Origin: Brumimicrobium sp035497735
GTDB lineage: Bacteria > Bacteroidota > Bacteroidia > Flavobacteriales_D > Crocinitomicaceae
NCBI GenBank assembly: GCA_035497735.1
Contig: DATJCX010000005.1
Span: 30,539 to 94,538, forward strand
DNA length: 64,000 bases
Reading direction: 5' to 3'
The translations under genes and the position numbers were made by a program. Under the pieces are notes generated by a model that saw only the letters and a program-made list of their open reading frames with translations, was not told the DNA's origin and did not search any database. Below, one piece after another: positions 8,021 to 16,839 of the stretch; within the stretch, counting starts at the first letter, position 1, and the number at the start of each line of letters is the position of its first letter.

Positions 8021-9241
8021 ATGAAGTTTTTAACTGTTTTTTTGTTTCTACTTTTCCTTACTTTCCTTTCATGTAATAAAGATAAGGAAGGCAACACTCT
8101 TTTTGATAACTCCGCAGGAATAATTCCCCAAATTTACATTAATGTAGATCAAAAAGCAGAAGTCAATACAAAAGATTACTACCTCATGGCCGACATTGTC
8201 ATTGATGGGAAGAGTAAATACAAAAGTCACGAAGGAAGAACCGGCATTAAAGGTCGTGGAAACTCTACGTGGGACTATCCTAAAAAGCCGTATAAAATAA
8301 AGTTGGAAACAGCCACACCTTTATTCGGAATGGAAGCATATAAATCTTGGATACTTCTTGCAGAATATTTGGACGGATCAATGCTGTATAATTCTATACC
8401 ATTTGAAACGGCTAAAATGTTGGGAATGCCCTATACAAGTAATGTGGTGCCGGTAGAATTAACCATCAATAATGAATATAAAGGGTTTTATGTTCTTACG
8501 GAAGATAAAGAGGTTGGACCTGGGCGTATTGATATTGGAAACGGTGGATTATTATTGGAATTGGATGTTTTCTTTGATGAAGACTGGCAGTTTAAATCAG
8601 AGAATTTTAACTTACCAGTAATGGTGAAATATCCGAAGGCTGTGAATATGACGAATGACAAATTGGACAATATAAAGTCAAATTTTGAAATATTCGAAGC
8701 CTTGGTAGCCGATCCGTCTTTCCCAAATAATAATTATTTAGATTATTTTGAAGACCTTTCTTTTGTTAACTATATGATTGTGTATCAATTAACGCATAAT
8801 AGAGAACTAAATAGTCCTAAGAGTACATACATCAATAAGAAAGCAGGAGGGAAGTATAGAATGGGAATTGTTTGGGACTTTGATTGGGCTTTTGGCTTTC
8901 CGGGAACCGACCAGCATTTTGACTTGAGTTCAGTAAATGAATCTGTAATTGAAAACGGAAGCGCTGTTGGTACTGTATTCTTTAGAAGACTGATGACCGA
9001 CCCCCATTTACAAAGCTTATTCAAAGAAAGATGGAACTGGTTTAAGGCACATAAATTTGAGAAGCTAAAAAAACATGTTGAAAATTATGCGGAATTAGTG
9101 CGCCAAGCAATGAAAGCCGACCATGAAATTTGGGGACCAAGAGATTCTTCTGGCGATATAGATGTGGATTTGAAAAACACTTTAACTTGGTTAGACGCTC
9201 GTGCAAATTACATTGATAATTATGTAGCTTCTTTCGAATAA
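8021..9241 (+). CDS. CotH kinase family lipoprotein
   Basis: 406 residues. A lipoprotein signal peptide ends in FLSC with Cys18, so the mature protein should be membrane anchored. The CotH fold is visible from the GRGNSTWDYPKKPYKIKL motif (the usual CotH signature), through the NRELNSPKSTYINKK segment, to the DFDWAFG motif that corresponds to the metal-binding DFD of this atypical protein kinase family. CotH proteins of Bacillus phosphorylate spore-coat proteins; bacterial surface versions are mostly uncharacterised. Its neighbours are an uninformative intergenic region and gene remnants. Kinase activity is inferred from the motifs only. Confidence 0.88.
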   Translation: MKFLTVFLFLLFLTFLSCNKDKEGNTLFDNSAGIIPQIYINVDQKAEVNTKDYYLMADIVIDGKSKYKSHEGRTGIKGRGNSTWDYPKKPYKIKLETATPLFGMEAYKSWILLAEYLDGSMLYNSIPFETAKMLGMPYTSNVVPVELTINNEYKGFYVLTEDKEVGPGRIDIGNGGLLLELDVFFDEDWQFKSENFNLPVMVKYPKAVNMTNDKLDNIKSNFEIFEALVADPSFPNNNYLDYFEDLSFVNYMIVYQLTHNRELNSPKSTYINKKAGGKYRMGIVWDFDWAFGFPGTDQHFDLSSVNESVIENGSAVGTVFFRRLMTDPHLQSLFKERWNWFKAHKFEKLKKHVENYAELVRQAMKADHEIWGPRDSSGDIDVDLKNTLTWLDARANYIDNYVASFE

Positions 9242-9300
9242 AGTAGAAGTATAAAGCTATCCTTTTGCGCTAAAAGTGACTTTTCTTTTTCATTCAATAT

Positions 9301-9504
9301 TTACATTTTATCATAAAGCGATTTGGGCATTCGTTTTAAGAGCATAGCAACTAATCGCCAGCGTTTACTTATATAAACGACTTTTCTTTTGCTGGTAATA
9401 GCATCAAATATTTGTCGAACTGCTTTATCTACTGGAGCTACCCAAAATAAACCCTCTCCTTTTGCCATTTGTGTATTTACAAAACCAGGTCTTAAGACTG
9501 ATAC
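9301..9504 (-). pseudogene. C-terminal remnant of a short-chain dehydrogenase
   Basis: On the minus strand this frame reads VSVLRPGFVNTQMAKGEGL and continues to a C-terminal KSLYDKM before TAA at 9301-9303, about 67 residues. VxVLRPGFVxTxM is the segment that follows the active-site helix in short-chain dehydrogenases/reductases; the Rossmann fold and catalytic Tyr-Lys are missing. The 5' side runs straight into the hydrolase remnant in a different frame, so no full protein can be made. Confidence 0.75.
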
Positions 9505-9803
9505 ATTGTTACATTTCCACCTCCTCCATAAATTAAAAAGACATTTGCTTTATATTCTATCCTTGGTACGAATTGATAGCTATGAATGATAATGGTATCA
9601 TCGACAGTTAAAGTGGATTCAGAATAATCTAAATCGTTCATTGGCAGCATTTGTTTACTTGGAAAATAATAGAGTTTTGATTTATCGTTTTTCACTATTG
9701 CTTTTAGCATTAGATTTGTTTGGTGGAAATATATTCCTACTCCAATAAATGCAATGGTTGTGACTAATAATATAAGTCCCAGAATTTTGAGTGATTTTTT
9801 CAT
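9492..9803 (-). pseudogene. N-terminal remnant of a membrane-anchored alpha/beta hydrolase
   Basis: 103 codons: an N-terminal membrane anchor (KILGLILLVTTIAFIGVGIYF), then a strand pattern ending in VFLIYGGGGNVTMY, which is the first core strand and oxyanion loop of an alpha/beta hydrolase of about 280 residues. The frame then stops after only two more codons, at the point where short-chain dehydrogenase sequence begins. No nucleophile, acid or histidine region remains. It may still be translated as a small membrane protein, but it should be inactive. Confidence 0.7.
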
Positions 9804-9840
9804 ATTTTACGGTTTCTATTTTAAATAGCTAATGGTTAAA

Positions 9841-10242
9841 TTAATCTAAGTTTTCCCATGTAGACGAGTCGTTATTTTTAAGTTTCAATAGAGCGTATAA
9901 TATCACAACTCCTGGTAGTCCAGCAACTGATTGAAATAGGTCTATGCTAACGTTTATATTTATTACAAATGTGGCAAGAGTAGTTATAAGAAGTCCCCAA
10001 AATCCAATTTTTATCCACTTAAAGAGTAGAAAAGCGAAAATAACGTTTCCAATTCCTATAAATGCCAGAAGAGTCAAGGTCGAGGTTGAAATTCCATAAG
10101 GAAAATTTTGTGCTATAGTATCACTTGCAAAAAGATAGCTCAATGCTGTGATTGAATTTGCTATGATCATTAAAATCAACCAAGCAGTTACGCAGCCATG
10201 TCTATGCTTTGGATTGTTTGAGGTTTCTTTTGAAATTTCCAT
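9841..10242 (-). CDS. Conserved four-helix membrane protein of unknown function
   Basis: 133 residues with four predicted membrane spans: HGCVTAWLILMIIANSITALSYLF, TSTLTLLAFIGIGNVIFAFLLF, IGFWGLLITTLATFVININV and a final span near LPGVVILYALL. The short charged N-terminus with KHRHGCVTAWL resembles a small Bacteroidota membrane protein family that I recognise but for which I know no function. It lies between the hydrolase remnant and another hypothetical gene, both on the same strand. Confidence 0.7.
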   Translation of the reverse strand: MEISKETSNNPKHRHGCVTAWLILMIIANSITALSYLFASDTIAQNFPYGISTSTLTLLAFIGIGNVIFAFLLFKWIKIGFWGLLITTLATFVININVSIDLFQSVAGLPGVVILYALLKLKNNDSSTWENLD

Positions 10243-10263
10243 GATTTGTAATTTAGTTTTTAC

Positions 10264-11025
10264 TTATTTTATCTTTCGCCTTCTTTCTACACCATCAATT
10301 TTTATTGTTTTGATGCGTATTCCATCTTCTCTTTTGTCTATTATTTCTTTTCGTCCGTTTCTTTTTCTCTTGATTATGTATGCCTCATTTTTATTGAGCT
10401 TTGACTCGTAGGTACACAAACCCTTGGCGTCATAACTAACCGAATAAAAATTATTATTGGAATCATCTGAAATGGTATAGTATTTGAGGCTGCCGTCAGG
10501 ATAGTAACCCCACAAATTGATATAAAGTCCTTTTAGTGTATCATCGCTGAATCGAAAGTATTGAATCCAACTTATTGTTCCATTGTGATAGGTGATGTGC
10601 CTTATTCCTTCAAAAATCGAGTCTCCCAATTCGGGATAGCGGAGCGCTACATTAACTATTTCTTTCTTTTTATTGAAACGATACATATTACCTGTGGGAT
10701 AACCAAAATTGTATTCTGTCAAACTGTAATAGTAATATTTAGAAGAATCTCTTTCTCTCCACTTTTTATCATAAAACTCTCTCCATAATCCGTGCTTAAA
10801 TCGAATTAGATTGGTAGTGTCAATATTCTGTGATTGAACTTGTTCGAGGGTGTAGGCATAGGTGTATTTACTATCTACATACACTATTGTATTGCTAACT
10901 TTTAGTTCGCCATTTTGAAAAAAGCGCTCTTGGTAGTCAAAAGTCGTATCATTTAAAGATAAGTTTTCCTGCCCAAATAAAAAGGATAGGGGAATAAAAA
11001 ATGCTATGTGTATAAGTTTTTTCAT
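10264..11025 (-). CDS. Secreted hypothetical protein with MORN/YwqK-like repeats
   Basis: 253 residues. A Sec signal peptide (LIHIAFFIPLSFLFGQ) is followed by repeated beta-hairpin units such as ERFFQNGELKVSN, YNFGYPTGNMYRFNKK, RHITYHNGTISWIQYF and WGYYPDGSLKYYTI, the pattern of toxin-antitoxin YwqK / MORN-variant repeats (aromatic-x-x-x-G-x-hydrophobic). Such proteins in Bacteroidota are exported and of unknown function. The end is rich in Arg and Lys. No partner gene is recognisable nearby, and the repeat match does not imply a toxin system. Confidence 0.6.
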   Translation of the reverse strand: MKKLIHIAFFIPLSFLFGQENLSLNDTTFDYQERFFQNGELKVSNTIVYVDSKYTYAYTLEQVQSQNIDTTNLIRFKHGLWREFYDKKWRERDSSKYYYYSLTEYNFGYPTGNMYRFNKKKEIVNVALRYPELGDSIFEGIRHITYHNGTISWIQYFRFSDDTLKGLYINLWGYYPDGSLKYYTISDDSNNNFYSVSYDAKGLCTYESKLNKNEAYIIKRKRNGRKEIIDKREDGIRIKTIKIDGVERRRKIK

Positions 11026-11128
11026 TTTTGTAGATAAGAGCCGATGGACCTAAAAATTCATCAACCGCAACTTATAAATCTAATAATTTTTATGAATAAT
11101 TAAAACTTAATTGCTTAATGGAGGATTT

Positions 11129-12964
11129 CTAAATTCCATAATCATATAGAATGACTTCGGTAAAAGTACTTGTGCAGTCAAGTGCTATTCTTGCCAAGGC
11201 ATTGATAAACTCTTTCTCTTCTTTTAAACTTTTTCTTCTGAGTTTTTCTTTATAGAACAAAGCTTGGTATTCTAAATCAATTCTAAGTTTATTATAACCA
11301 TTGTGACCTCTATCAAAGCCACGTAGAACTTTTTTTAAGTCTTCTTCTGATACCTGCTTTGGTGATAAGTCGATGTGCACCTCTGGAGTTGATGAAAAGC
11401 TTTTTGAAGCATAGTATGGAACGCCGTTTTTATAGGCAATAACTATTGCTCTAGCACTTTGTTGTTTTCGGTAAAGTAAAAATTGGTCATGATTATATCC
11501 GTGGTCAAAAAGTGTTTTATTCTGACTCGTCAGGGCGAAAATGCTTTGAATGTTTTTATCTAAAGTATATACATTTACATAATCATAGGAAGCGCCATTT
11601 TCAACAACAATTTCTAATTTGAATTTCTCTAAAGGTTCCAGAATTTTCGCAATGTTAGACCAACCAAGATTTTTTACTTCATAACCAAACTTATTTAACC
11701 TGTACTCCAGTCTTTTTGTAAGTAATTGTTTGTATTCATTTACAACTTTGTTGTACCGTTCGCTCTGCTTATCTAAACCTTTTTGGTACTCATTTTCCAA
11801 TTTTTCAAGCTGATTTCTCGTTTTCTCTAATTCTTTCGTGTAGTGTTCACTTAGTTTGGTAACAGAACGAGGTAGGTTTTCAACATTTCCTAAATTCTCA
11901 CGAGCAAAATCCATAAACTTTAAAGCTGACGCATTTGATTTTGAAAGTTTTTCCTCAACCATACTATCGCATTTAGAAAGGTCTAATTCCAAATTTTTTA
12001 AATAAATATCTAGTAATTCTGGTCGCCTAGTCTTATGTATTTCTTTTAATCGCTTTTCAAAGTCTCTTGTCGCTATAAAAGTATTGGCATATTTGTTAGA
12101 CTTTATCACCTTTATCGATGCAGGATCAATTCCTTTACAATTATAAAATGATTCGATAACTTCCCCATTGTTTTTCTTGTCTTGAGAAGATGAGCCATCA
12201 TCCAAAGGTAAACTTTGCTCTCCTTCAAAAGCTATTGGCTTAGGGATTGGCTTTTGTTTTTGAAAGTAATTTGTCAAACTATAATACAAGCTATCTACTA
12301 GATTTTTATCAGCTTTTGTATGATTTTTAAATGGCATTCCCTTTTCAACTGCTAACTGAAAGCCATCAGGAAGAAAGTCCAGTTCTTCTAGGTCTACAGG
12401 AATTAAATGTCTTTTTGGTTGAACGGGATTTATCCATTGCATTTCTCCTTTTTCGTTTCTAATTCCTTCAAAAATCAAATAATCACCTTCAGGGTTTTCA
12501 ATGGTTGTTTCGATATATATTGGACTGTCTTCATTTAATTCCAATTGTTCACCATTATGAGTTGCATTAAGGTATATCGAACCACCAGACTGCATGATAC
12601 CTTCTCCTAATTGACTAGTTACATTGGAAAGAATTTGGTCTTCAATGCTTTTAATATCATTGATTTCAATCTGAATCTCCTTTTCTACGATATTTCCATT
12701 CTTATCTCTAAAAGCACCCTTTGGAATAGATAAAATCGTTCCAGATTTCGTTTCCAAAATATGATTCTCTAAACCACTAACTTTAAAAAATTCACTTTTC
12801 TTAAATGTTTCAATAAACGGATCTCCAGCTTGGTATTTTATCTTTTCAGCCAAATTATTAACATCTATCGCTATCGGCTGGGAGTTTTTAGTATTGCTAT
12901 CTCCATTATTGTTACAGGATAATAAAAAGGCGAAAAGAAAAAGGGATAATAGAACGTTTTTCAT
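11129..12964 (-). CDS. Large hypothetical lipoprotein with coiled coil
   Basis: 611 residues. The signal peptide ends in LLSC (Cys17), so this is a lipoprotein exposed on a membrane surface. Residues of roughly 55-150 (SGTILSIPKGAFRDKNGNIVEKEIQ onward) form the beta-sandwich pattern seen in several Bacteroidota surface proteins where a ...IxIPxxAFxDxxGxxV... segment recurs, similar to a ZU5-like domain. The middle (near KELEKTRNQLEKLENEYQKGLDK) is a coiled coil, and the C-terminal part has no family I recognise. It is preceded by a 250-base AT-rich spacer without a clear promoter. Function unknown. Confidence 0.65.
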   Translation of the reverse strand: MKNVLLSLFLFAFLLSCNNNGDSNTKNSQPIAIDVNNLAEKIKYQAGDPFIETFKKSEFFKVSGLENHILETKSGTILSIPKGAFRDKNGNIVEKEIQIEINDIKSIEDQILSNVTSQLGEGIMQSGGSIYLNATHNGEQLELNEDSPIYIETTIENPEGDYLIFEGIRNEKGEMQWINPVQPKRHLIPVDLEELDFLPDGFQLAVEKGMPFKNHTKADKNLVDSLYYSLTNYFQKQKPIPKPIAFEGEQSLPLDDGSSSQDKKNNGEVIESFYNCKGIDPASIKVIKSNKYANTFIATRDFEKRLKEIHKTRRPELLDIYLKNLELDLSKCDSMVEEKLSKSNASALKFMDFARENLGNVENLPRSVTKLSEHYTKELEKTRNQLEKLENEYQKGLDKQSERYNKVVNEYKQLLTKRLEYRLNKFGYEVKNLGWSNIAKILEPLEKFKLEIVVENGASYDYVNVYTLDKNIQSIFALTSQNKTLFDHGYNHDQFLLYRKQQSARAIVIAYKNGVPYYASKSFSSTPEVHIDLSPKQVSEEDLKKVLRGFDRGHNGYNKLRIDLEYQALFYKEKLRRKSLKEEKEFINALARIALDCTSTFTEVILYDYGI

Positions 12965-13216
12965 AAGTGTCTGTTTGTATACTTCTTTAAAATTGAAATA
13001 GTTAATCCGAATATATGATCTGTTTAAAAAATTAAATATCTATTAATGTTGTTCAACATTTGTATATACTATCGAAGCTTATTTTTTGTCGAAGTAATGT
13101 TTTCAATCTGTTTTAATATGCATTGTAATCAATTCTATTCGTGAAACATCAAAAATAATACTATTAAGTAAGCATTTGTTTAAAAAGTTATGAGAGAATC
13201 CGAAGTGCTCATTTAA

Positions 13217-13531
13217 TTACTTAGACAATAAAATATCTGCTGTAAAAATAATGCTATTTCCTTTAGGATACTTTATATCATAACTTTCCAACTTGTAACC
13301 ATTCAATTCATATTCAGTGATTACCTTAAGTAATTGGGTCTGGTCATTTCTTCCTTGTATTTTATCAGCTTTTATATTCTTGTATGCTCCATTACTGTTG
13401 CTAATGAATAAATATTTGCCTGAATAAAATATTGAAACATACTCTTTGTTTTTATTATTTGGTGTGAATGATAAAATAAGAAATGCGGCAGAGATTAGTA
13501 TTAGGGTTATCAGAGGAATTGATTTTTTCAT
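13217..13531 (-). CDS. Small secreted hypothetical protein
   Basis: 104 residues with an N-terminal signal or anchor (SIPLITLILISAAFLILSF) and a mature part of about 80 residues, including ADKIQGRNDQTQLLKVITEYELNGYKLESYDI. The pattern of a helix with an ...LNxxGYKLxSxD... turn is common in small exported Bacteroidota proteins that measure or bind nothing known. Not recognised at family level. It is flanked by AT-rich spacers. Confidence 0.55.
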   Translation of the reverse strand: MKKSIPLITLILISAAFLILSFTPNNKNKEYVSIFYSGKYLFISNSNGAYKNIKADKIQGRNDQTQLLKVITEYELNGYKLESYDIKYPKGNSIIFTADILLSK

Positions 13532-13726
13532 AATTTTATATTTTGATTTTATTTTTTATTCAATTAGCCAAATTAAAGATTTAGCAGTGCTGCTTAAAAG
13601 TAATAATTTTTTTTGGAATCATGAAATTTTAAATTTATTATATAGTATACTATTGATTTCTTATAATTTATGAACCAATGCCTCTTCGATAGTCAATATG
13701 GTATTTATTGAAAGACAAAACTGCCT

Positions 13727-13807
13727 TGACCTCAGAGAGGTCACACACCTTAACCTAAACCTCCGCCAAGCTTTTAGCAAAATGCCAACCTGAAAAAAAT
13801 AGATTGT
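13727..13807. repeat. Duplicated block, copy A
   Basis: Starts with the palindrome TGACCTC-AGA-GAGGTCA (13727-13743), then CACACCTTAACCTAAACC, a CTCCGCCAAGC segment and GCAAAATGCCAACCTGA. It matches 14000-14087 at almost every base; copy B has six extra bases (AACCTA repeated) and a few substitutions. Confidence 0.75.
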
Positions 13808-13808
13808 T

Positions 13809-13825
13809 CGACCCCGCTGGGGTCG
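13809..13825. repeat. 17-bp palindrome, GC-rich variant
   Basis: CGACCCC, spacer GCT, GGGGTCG: same 7-3-7 layout as the TGACCTC copies but with other arm bases. It directly follows duplicated block A. Confidence 0.65.
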
Positions 13826-13858
13826 TGGTGGCAACTACGACGGGAAGATAGAAACATA

Positions 13859-13875
13859 TAATCCCTCTGGGATTA
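13859..13875. repeat. 17-bp palindrome, third arm type
   Basis: TAATCCC, spacer TCT, GGGATTA: again seven-base arms and a three-base spacer, with the CCC/GGG centre kept and the outer bases changed together on both arms. Confidence 0.65.
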
Positions 13876-13947
13876 CAAGTAAAATGAAACTATTAGATAA
13901 TAAAGTTTGTCATCGGAAAATATACATTTTAAGAGTAGCCCAACTAC

Positions 13948-13964
13948 TGACCTCAGAGAGGTCA
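13948..13964. repeat. 17-bp palindrome, 7-3-7 layout
   Basis: TGACCTC, spacer AGA, GAGGTCA. Identical to the palindrome at the head of duplicated block A. Confidence 0.7.
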
Positions 13965-13999
13965 TACATCAACTAACTCCAGCATAACGAAAACTACCC

Positions 14000-14087
14000 T
14001 GACCTTAGAGAGGTCACACACCTTAACCTAAACCTAAACCTCCGCCATGCTTTTAGCAAAATGCCAACCTGAAAGAAATAGATGTTT
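14000..14087. repeat. Duplicated block, copy B
   Basis: Begins with TGACCTT-AGA-GAGGTCA (one arm base changed, still able to pair as G-U in RNA) and repeats the text of block A, including GCAAAATGCCAACCTGAAA. Its end runs into the inverted-repeat element behind purL. Confidence 0.75.
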
Positions 14088-14201
14088 TTAAATTGAGTGA
14101 AATGCTAGGCATTGAAGATTTAAAACGCAACGAGCATACTAAAGTATGTGAGTAAGATTAAATCTTCGATAACGACGCAGTTCGCCAATTTTGGAACATC
14201 T
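14080..14201. repeat. Long inverted-repeat element E1 behind purL
   Basis: Outer arms AGATGTTTTTAAATTG and CCAATTTTGGAACATCT pair imperfectly over about 120 bases. Inside lies a perfect small hairpin, CATACT-AA-AGTATG (14135-14148), followed by TGAGTAAG, and a nested GAAGATTTAA / AATCTTC pair. It directly follows the purL stop codon. The same plan is found after eno and after the T9SS type B gene, so it is probably a terminator-like repeat. Confidence 0.6.
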
Positions 14202-16437
14202 ATCCCTCAATCATCTTCTCTAACGCCTTCTCAAACTTACTCCTAACCTCCTGAATAAAACCATAATGCTCATCATCAATAACCAGTTTCCCTTGAGTAA
14301 CGTGCCCCAATAACATAAAGTTCACTCCTGAATTCATCATAAATTCTAGGAAATCATTTTCACTGTCTTGATCAACTGTTACTACAACTCTACCAGCGGA
14401 TTCTCCAAACAAGAAAGCGTCTTCACGAACTATAGAATCTGTTACAATGTCGAAACCTAATCCTCTTGGCATAGCCATTTCACTTAAAGAAACGAACAAA
14501 CCTCCATCTGAGCAATCATGCGCTGCATTGATCATTCCTTTTTGGATTAACTTCTTAATAGAATCTTGCATTTTGTACTCTTTATCAATATCGAAGTAAG
14601 GAGCCGGAGATCCTTTAACGCCATGGTAAGAATAAAGGTATTCTGAACTAGAAATGTCTTCTTGAATTTCTCCAATTAAGAAGATTAAATCTCCCTTCTG
14701 CTTGAAATCTAAAGACATAGTTTTTGTTTTATCCTCGATAATTCCAATCATAGCGATAGTAGGAGTTGGGAAAACAGGTTCTTCTTTACCTTCTCTTACT
14801 GTTTGATTGTAAAATGAAACGTTTCCACCAGTTACAGGAGTTTTAAACTTTAAACATGCTTCTGTCATACCTTTGATCGCTTCAACAAATTGCCAGTATG
14901 ATTCTGGATTGTATGGATTACCGAAGTTTAAACAGTTTGAAATTGCACTTGGAATTCCTCCAGAACAAACGATGTTTCTTGCCGCTTCTGCAACTGCCAT
15001 TGCCGTTCCTTGATGTGGGTCAGCATGAACATATCTTGAATTGCAATCCAATGTCATTGCTAAAGCTCGACTCGTTCCTTTAATGTCAACGATACCAGCA
15101 TCAGCAGGTGAATTTGTTGTCATTGTTGAAACACCAACCGTTGAGTCGTATTGATTATAAATCCATTTCTTTGAAGCAATGTTCGGATGTTCAATTAAGA
15201 AATTAGCAACTTCTTTTAAATCTTCTGGCTGCTCAATGTCATCAATGTTGAATTTTTTAAACTCTTGAAAATAAGCTGGTTCAGAATATTCTCTTTCATA
15301 AACTGGAGCACCTCCGCCTAGTACGAGAGAGTCAGCTGGAACATCAGCAACGATTTTATCATTGACGAAGTATCGTACTTGTTCGCCTGCTGTTACAACA
15401 CCGATTTCCTCGGCATGTAAATCCCATTTGTCAAATATATCTTTAACGATTTGTTCTTTTCCTTTTTCTACAACAACAAGCATGCGTTCTTGTGATTCAG
15501 AAAGTAAAATTTCAAATGGAAGCATGTCATCCTGACGCGTTGGAACCTTGTCTAACCAAATGTCCATACCTACTTTTCCAGCAGCCGACATTTCAGAAGT
15601 TGCACAAGTGATTCCGGCAGCACCCATGTCTTGCATTCCGACTACTGCGTCAGTTTCAGCTAAAGCTAAAGTTGCTTCTAGCAATAGTTTCTCTTGAAAA
15701 GGGTCGCCCACCTGAACAGACGGTAAATCTGCCACAGATTCTTCTGAAATATCTTTAGAAGCAAAAGACGCTCCAGCAATACCATCTTTCCCAGTTGCAG
15801 AACCAACAATAAAAACGGGATTACCAACGCCTGAAGCTGTAGCCGAAATCATTTTTGAAGGGTCCATAATTCCAGCAGAAAAAGCATTAACCAATGGATT
15901 GGTATTAAATGAATCATCGAAAAACACCTCTCCTCCAATAGTTGGAATTCCCAAAGCATTTCCGTAATCTCCAATGCCTTTAGTGATTCCTTTTATCAAC
16001 CATTTTGTTCTTTCATTTTCTATATTCCCAAAGCGAAGTGAGTTGAGCAAAGCAATTGGACGAGCACCCATCGTGAAAATGTCGCGATTAATACCTCCAA
16101 CTCCCGTTGCTGCACCTTGATAGGGCTCGATGGCACTTGGGTGATTGTGGGATTCAATTTTGAATACACAAGCTAATCCGTCACCTATATCTACCATTCC
16201 TGCATTTTCTGCACCTGCCTTGACCAAGATGTTTGGACCTTCTTTAGGAAGTGTCTTTAACCAGGTAATAGAGTTTTTATAAGAGCAGTGTTCAGACCAC
16301 ATTACGCTGTAAACAGCTGTTTCAGTAAAATTAGGCGTTCTACCTAAGATTTCTTTAACCATTTGGAACTCTTCTTGAGTTAAACCCAAATCTAATGCTT
16401 CTTCTAAAGTTGCTTCTCTTTCAGTTGTGTTTTTCAT
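14200..16437 (-). CDS. purL: Phosphoribosylformylglycinamidine synthase, PurL subunit (small type)
   Basis: 745 residues, the length of the Bacillus-type small PurL, not the roughly 1300-residue single-chain enzyme. It converts FGAR, ATP and ammonia to FGAM in purine synthesis, with ammonia normally supplied by PurQ through PurS. Visible are the catalytic-site segment WSEHCSYKNS, ATP/metal segment FKIESHNHPSAIEPYQGAATGVGG, the second half GGNVSFYNQT and HDCSDGGLFVSLSEMA. I took the ATG at 16437; a TTG at 16470 would add eleven residues not found in the family. No purQ or purS is in the window. The inverted-repeat element E1 follows directly. Confidence 0.95.
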   Translation of the reverse strand: MKNTTEREATLEEALDLGLTQEEFQMVKEILGRTPNFTETAVYSVMWSEHCSYKNSITWLKTLPKEGPNILVKAGAENAGMVDIGDGLACVFKIESHNHPSAIEPYQGAATGVGGINRDIFTMGARPIALLNSLRFGNIENERTKWLIKGITKGIGDYGNALGIPTIGGEVFFDDSFNTNPLVNAFSAGIMDPSKMISATASGVGNPVFIVGSATGKDGIAGASFASKDISEESVADLPSVQVGDPFQEKLLLEATLALAETDAVVGMQDMGAAGITCATSEMSAAGKVGMDIWLDKVPTRQDDMLPFEILLSESQERMLVVVEKGKEQIVKDIFDKWDLHAEEIGVVTAGEQVRYFVNDKIVADVPADSLVLGGGAPVYEREYSEPAYFQEFKKFNIDDIEQPEDLKEVANFLIEHPNIASKKWIYNQYDSTVGVSTMTTNSPADAGIVDIKGTSRALAMTLDCNSRYVHADPHQGTAMAVAEAARNIVCSGGIPSAISNCLNFGNPYNPESYWQFVEAIKGMTEACLKFKTPVTGGNVSFYNQTVREGKEEPVFPTPTIAMIGIIEDKTKTMSLDFKQKGDLIFLIGEIQEDISSSEYLYSYHGVKGSPAPYFDIDKEYKMQDSIKKLIQKGMINAAHDCSDGGLFVSLSEMAMPRGLGFDIVTDSIVREDAFLFGESAGRVVVTVDQDSENDFLEFMMNSGVNFMLLGHVTQGKLVIDDEHYGFIQEVRSKFEKALEKMIEG

Positions 16438-16839
16438 AGCTTTAACAATTCTATACACAAAATTAATCAATTTGCTGAGGGTTTTGTGCTCCTGTGAAAA
16501 TTGTTTTACACAAGCAGTTTGTGATTTGATTAAGGCGGTCTCTATTCGATTATGCTAACCTGAGTTCGATTATATAATTGAGTTTCATATTTCAATAAAT
16601 AAGTAAGATACGAAGTTTTTTTGCACATAACTCTAATAGCTAGTGATATGAATCCAAGAGAAGAATCGAACTAAGTTACTATGTTTTTGTTATATGAAAA
16701 GTAAATAGCTCCAGAATGCTGAAACATTTTTGTTGTTAAATGAGTATAAACATAAAATTACAACACTAAAAAAATAAATCTATTTACTAGCTTTTGTTTT
16801 TAATAATACTTATTTTTCCATTGTATAAAACTATAAACC
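16438..16839. other. Divergent intergenic region purL / 95-residue protein
   Basis: About 400 AT-rich bases between two genes that point away from each other, so it should hold both promoters. I could not assign a convincing TAnnTTTG box to either, and I see no riboswitch-like structure; the stretch before the rightward gene contains only an imperfect box (TATTTTTC) near 16811. Confidence 0.4.

Larger units (their letters stand above)
13532..14079. other. Gene-free repeat-rich spacer
   Basis: No gene is supported here. The stretch contains two near-identical blocks and four more-or-less perfect 7-3-7 palindromes (separate entries), plus AT-rich filler. It lies between the accessory block and purL. 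Confidence 0.6.

Noticed and set aside
9389..9589. Rightward open frame of 66 codons
   Set aside because: It is the opposite strand of the two gene remnants, which match real families.
13727..14087. CRISPR array
   Set aside because: Only two copies of a long block and a few palindromes of changing sequence; no regular spacers and no cas genes.
16438..16839. Purine riboswitch before purL
   Set aside because: The long leader is AT-rich without the paired arms or conserved junction bases of a purine aptamer.
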